A stretch of DNA of 7,240 nt from NCBI GenBank assembly GCA_003542655.1, contig DPKF01000050.1, positions 213-7,452 of the forward strand. The letters are read 5' to 3'. Shown piece after piece: positions 6,085 through 7,240 of the stretch (within the stretch, counting starts at the first letter, position 1; each line of letters starts with the position of its first letter). A model generated the notes under the pieces. The model was given only the letters and a program-made list of their open reading frames with translations. It had not been told where the DNA came from and ran no database searches. Both the position numbers and the translations under genes were made by a program. This DNA comes from Holosporales bacterium (GTDB lineage Bacteria > Pseudomonadota > Alphaproteobacteria > Paracaedibacterales > UBA11393).

Positions 6085-6248
6085 CATCTACTGTTAAATA
6101 GTTCAACCTTGATAGACAAACTGTCTTTTCTCTTTTTTACCTTATCAAAATGACTTAACGTCTGGACTAACGACCGTTTGTCTTAAATATATTGTTTATT
6201 GTTATAAATCTGTTATATTTTCCATAAGGATAAATATAACAGTAGATG
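6085..6248. repeat. Non-coding segment bounded by a 12-bp perfect inverted repeat (possible MITE-like or structured RNA element)
   Basis: This covers most of the 310-base gap between 6036 and 6347. CATCTACTGTTA (6085-6096) and its exact reverse complement TAACAGTAGATG (6237-6248) enclose about 140 bases with no supported ORF. Nested inside are AGACAAAC (6114-6121) with GTTTGTCT (6176-6183), and the strong local hairpin at 6210-6242. A possible promoter, TTGTCT (6178-6183) with TTATAA (6202-6207), lies within. No target-site duplication is evident next to the 12-bp ends, so mobility is unproven. Confidence 0.45.
6210..6242. repeat. Strong hairpin upstream of the toxin module
   Basis: Arms CTGTTATATTT (6210-6220) and AAATATAACAG (6232-6242) pair over 11 bp. 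The stem is extended by TCC/GGA (6221-6223, 6228-6230) past a single bulged T, with an ATAA loop. No T run follows, so it is not a terminator. The GTTATA core in it recurs in the palindrome at 6311-6322. Confidence 0.6.
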
Positions 6249-6275
6249 CATTTATGTTTTATGTCTTATTTTACT

Positions 6276-6298
6276 TGACAATTAATTTTAAATTGTCA
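6276..6298. promoter_or_regulatory. Operator-like inverted repeat at the toxin-module promoter
   Basis: TGACAATT (6276-6283) and AATTGTCA (6291-6298) form a perfect 8-bp inverted repeat around a 7-base AT centre. The right arm contains the predicted -35 box TTGTCA. It is a likely binding site for the antitoxin-like protein or the toxin complex, as in other autoregulated toxin-antitoxin operons. Confidence 0.6.
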
Positions 6299-6322
6299 GA
6301 ATAAATATAAGCGTTATAACGC
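6293..6322 (+). promoter_or_regulatory. Predicted promoter of the antitoxin/toxin module with a -10 palindrome
   Basis: The -35 box TTGTCA (6293-6298, 5 of 6) and -10 box TATAAC (6315-6320, 5 of 6) are 16 bases apart. The -10 lies inside the perfect 12-bp palindrome GCGTTATAACGC (6311-6322), and TTATAAC recurs at 6325-6331. Both promoter elements therefore overlap symmetric sites, which points to tight repression. The predicted transcription start is about 6327, giving a 20-base leader. TTGACA at 6275-6280 is a perfect -35 box but has no convincing -10 partner. Confidence 0.55.
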
Positions 6323-6346
6323 ATTTATAACATTTTGGAGAATATT

Positions 6347-6493
6347 ATGGAATTAGTAAAGAAAAAAGAAAAAAATATAAAGAGAGCAGATAAAGACATT
6401 TCAGTTAAACAATTAAAAATGTTTTGGGCGAAATCTCCAAGTCTCGTTGGAGTAAAGGTTAAATCCTCACTTATTCATCAACCAACAAAATAA
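6347..6493 (+). CDS. 48-residue basic protein, candidate antitoxin of the PemK-like toxin
   Basis: This short gene is preceded by GGAG (6337-6340) with a 6-base gap, starts at ATG 6347 and ends at TAA 6491-6493. The product starts MELVKKKEKNIKRADKDI and contains VKQLKMFWAKSPSLVGVKV. It has twelve Lys and one Arg against only four acidic residues. Its stop is 3 bases before the toxin ATG, the gene order expected of a type II antitoxin. Typical MazE/PemI antitoxins are about 80 residues with an acidic C-terminal toxin-binding tail, and this protein has no such tail. It may therefore be a small DNA-binding partner, or a truncated or novel antitoxin type. I do not recognise the family; the role is inferred from position and from the operator-rich promoter. 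Confidence 0.6.
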   Translation: MELVKKKEKNIKRADKDISVKQLKMFWAKSPSLVGVKVKSSLIHQPTK

Positions 6494-6496
6494 CAC

Positions 6497-6979
6497 ATGA
6501 GTATATTACCCGCTCCAATTGCGGGTCAAATTGTTTCATGTTTATTTCCACTAGAAGGTACTGATATTCCTGGAGACAAGATTAGACCCGTATTAATTAT
6601 TGCAGTTTTTGAAGATGTAGATGAAGTTTTGGTTGCTTACGGAACTTCTAATAAAACTTCAGTTACTCCAGGCAGTCCAATTCTTCAACCGTATCAAATT
6701 GAAATAGACCCAAGTTCAGTTTATGGCAAATCTTCTGGCCTGAAGTATGTTACTAGATTTAACTTTAGAAGAGCCATCCCTATAAAATATAATTCAACTT
6801 GGTTCAAGCCATTTCCAGGAAAGAAGACAATATCTGTTGGTGCCTTACATAAGTATTTATTTAACAGTGTTTATCAGGCATATCAACATGCTCTTCCATT
6901 TCTTAATAAGGCTTCAATAAATAAAGTTGGCATATCAAGTCCAATTGTTCGCGTAAAAAGAAAAAACAAATTCAAATAA
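6497..6979 (+). CDS. PemK/MazF-family toxin-like protein (putative mRNA endoribonuclease)
   Basis: The 160-residue product resembles the PemK/MazF/CcdB fold. It has G10-x-I-V at the start of strand 1, F17-P18, the family phrase K28-I-R-P-V-L-I (28-34), and G49-T50-S51 at the position where MazF proteins carry their conserved polar loop. The family normally cuts single-stranded mRNA at short sequences and slows growth until neutralised by an antitoxin. GLKYVTRFNFRRAIPI (81-96) matches a conserved block of long PemK-like proteins. The C-terminal 50 residues, ending in the basic KRKNKFK, are longer than in MazF (about 110 residues). The ATG has no Shine-Dalgarno and lies 3 bases after the upstream stop, so translation is probably coupled to the 48-residue gene. 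Toxicity is inferred, and the usual catalytic Arg/Thr pair is not certain by eye. Confidence 0.75.
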   Translation: MSILPAPIAGQIVSCLFPLEGTDIPGDKIRPVLIIAVFEDVDEVLVAYGTSNKTSVTPGSPILQPYQIEIDPSSVYGKSSGLKYVTRFNFRRAIPIKYNSTWFKPFPGKKTISVGALHKYLFNSVYQAYQHALPFLNKASINKVGISSPIVRVKRKNKFK

Positions 6980-6983
6980 ACCC

Positions 6984-7005
6984 AAACCCTCAAACGAGGG
7001 TTTTT
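6984..7005 (+). terminator. Intrinsic terminator of the toxin module
   Basis: An 8-bp stem AAACCCTC/GAGGGTTT (6984-6991 and 6996-7003) with loop AAAC and a T run to 7005 starts 5 bases after the toxin stop codon. The core CCCTCAAACGAGGG is identical, in reverse orientation, to the terminator at 1543-1567. Confidence 0.88.
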
Positions 7006-7030
7006 CAATTTCCACACTAAAAGCAACTTA

Positions 7031-7047
7031 GTAGATAAACCATCTAC
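7031..7047. repeat. Short inverted repeat in the gap after the toxin terminator
   Basis: GTAGAT (7031-7036) and ATCTAC (7042-7047) are separated by AAACC. It is a weak 6-bp hairpin of unknown meaning in the stretch between two terminators; nothing else is seen there. Confidence 0.3.
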
Positions 7048-7054
7048 ACAACAA

Positions 7055-7086
7055 AAAAGGCTACCTGATTTCTCAAGTAGCCTTTT
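7055..7086. terminator. Bidirectional terminator between convergent genes
   Basis: A 10-bp stem AAAAGGCTAC/GTAGCCTTTT (7055-7064 and 7077-7086) is extended inward by TGA/TCA after one mismatch. Six A bases (7053-7058) provide a T run on the minus strand and TTTT (7083-7086) provides one on the plus strand. It probably stops the minus-strand gene ending at 7107 and acts as a back-up for the toxin module. Confidence 0.85.
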
Positions 7087-7106
7087 CTTTACTTCGGCTG
7101 GAAGAC

Positions 7107-7240
7107 CTAGAGGCTATCCAGTTGTTCAAGGATAGGTTTGGAGGCTATTCTTTGGTTGTCTTCACTTGCTTGGAGGCTATCCAGTTTTGCCTTGGGTGAA
7201 CTTGTCCAACAATCTACCCCAAATTTAGCAACACGCTTTC
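7107..7240 (-). CDS. 3' end of an unrecognised minus-strand gene (partial)
   Basis: One minus-strand frame stays open from the window edge to a TAG (complement of 7107-7109) and encodes 43 visible residues; the other two minus-strand frames hit a stop near the edge. The visible part includes KRVAKFGVDCWTSSP and ends in ILEQLDSL. LDSL appears twice (KLDSLQ and QLDSL), matching a repeated DNA word, GAGGCTATCCAGTT, at 7110-7123 and 7173-7186, with a shorter copy at 7141-7148. The bidirectional terminator 20 bases downstream supports a real gene end. The protein family cannot be told from so little; it looks like a low-complexity, polar C-terminal tail. Confidence 0.5.
   Translation of the reverse strand, partial: KRVAKFGVDCWTSSPKAKLDSLQASEDNQRIASKPILEQLDSL
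7110..7186. repeat. Three spaced copies of GAGGCTAT in the partial gene
   Basis: GAGGCTAT occurs at 7110-7117, 7141-7148 and 7173-7180, at steps of 31 and 32 bases; the first and third copies are identical over 14 bases (GAGGCTATCCAGTT). The copies fall within the partial minus-strand coding frame, in two different reading phases because the steps are not multiples of three. Confidence 0.6.

Noticed and set aside
4157..6340. Terminal inverted repeats or target-site duplications around the transposase-like gene
   Set aside because: I compared 4157-4260 with the reverse complement of 6037-6340 and saw only short AT-rich matches; the 12-bp pair at 6085/6237 lies wholly on the downstream side and does not bracket the gene.
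7110..7186. CRISPR-like array from the 31-32 base spacing of GAGGCTAT
   Set aside because: The repeated word is only 8-14 bases with just three copies, the copies differ in length, and the region is an open reading frame; CRISPR repeats are longer and more uniform.
1..7240. DNA uptake sequences of Neisseria or Pasteurellaceae as a taxonomic clue
   Set aside because: I looked for GCCGTCTGAA and AAGTGCGGT on both strands and saw no copies, so these give no support for either group.

Overview
The window is AT-rich DNA that looks like an accessory (defence or mobile) region of a Gram-negative proteobacterium. The best taxonomic clue is a small H-NS-family protein with the TWTGRGRQP DNA-binding core. 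That core is typical of the Bph3/HvrA-like branch of beta-proteobacteria and of Moraxellaceae and relatives in the gamma-proteobacteria. I cannot name the genus. No rRNA, tRNA or CRISPR array was seen.

Left block, 1-1567, + strand. It holds the 3' part of a DUF4268 protein with a PD-(D/E)XK-like nuclease core, then an H-NS-like nucleoid protein, then a 97-residue protein of unknown function. The genes are tightly spaced and end at a strong terminator at 1543-1567.

Middle block, 1579-4156. A single-chain restriction-modification-like enzyme (N-terminal nuclease motif plus NPPY adenine methyltransferase) lies on the minus strand. Divergent from it are two tiny genes: a ribbon-helix-helix-like protein of 70 residues and a winged-helix-like protein of 58 residues, the second not among the ORFs supplied. 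The 143-base gap between the divergent genes holds a perfect inverted repeat whose two arms carry the outward-facing -35 hexamers of both promoters. A further half-site sits just before the small gene's start codon. This looks like a compact self-regulating R-M control module.

Right block, 4261-7005, + strand. A 591-residue transposase-like protein has two zinc ribbons, an HTH and an RNase H/DDE-like core, but no terminal repeats could be recognised. After its terminator comes about 310 bases of non-coding DNA rich in inverted repeats, including a 12-bp pair enclosing about 140 bases. It ends in a promoter with two operator-like palindromes, which drives a two-gene module: a very basic 48-residue protein (also not among the ORFs supplied) and a PemK/MazF-like toxin. 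A terminator follows.

Right edge, 7009-7240. A bidirectional terminator separates the toxin module from the 3' end of a minus-strand gene that runs out of the window.

Overall the region reads as an R-M system, a transposase-like gene and a toxin-antitoxin-like module placed beside an H-NS/nuclease operon. The R-M control region and the toxin promoter carry the clearest regulatory structure. All assignments rest on motif recognition by eye; no database search was possible.
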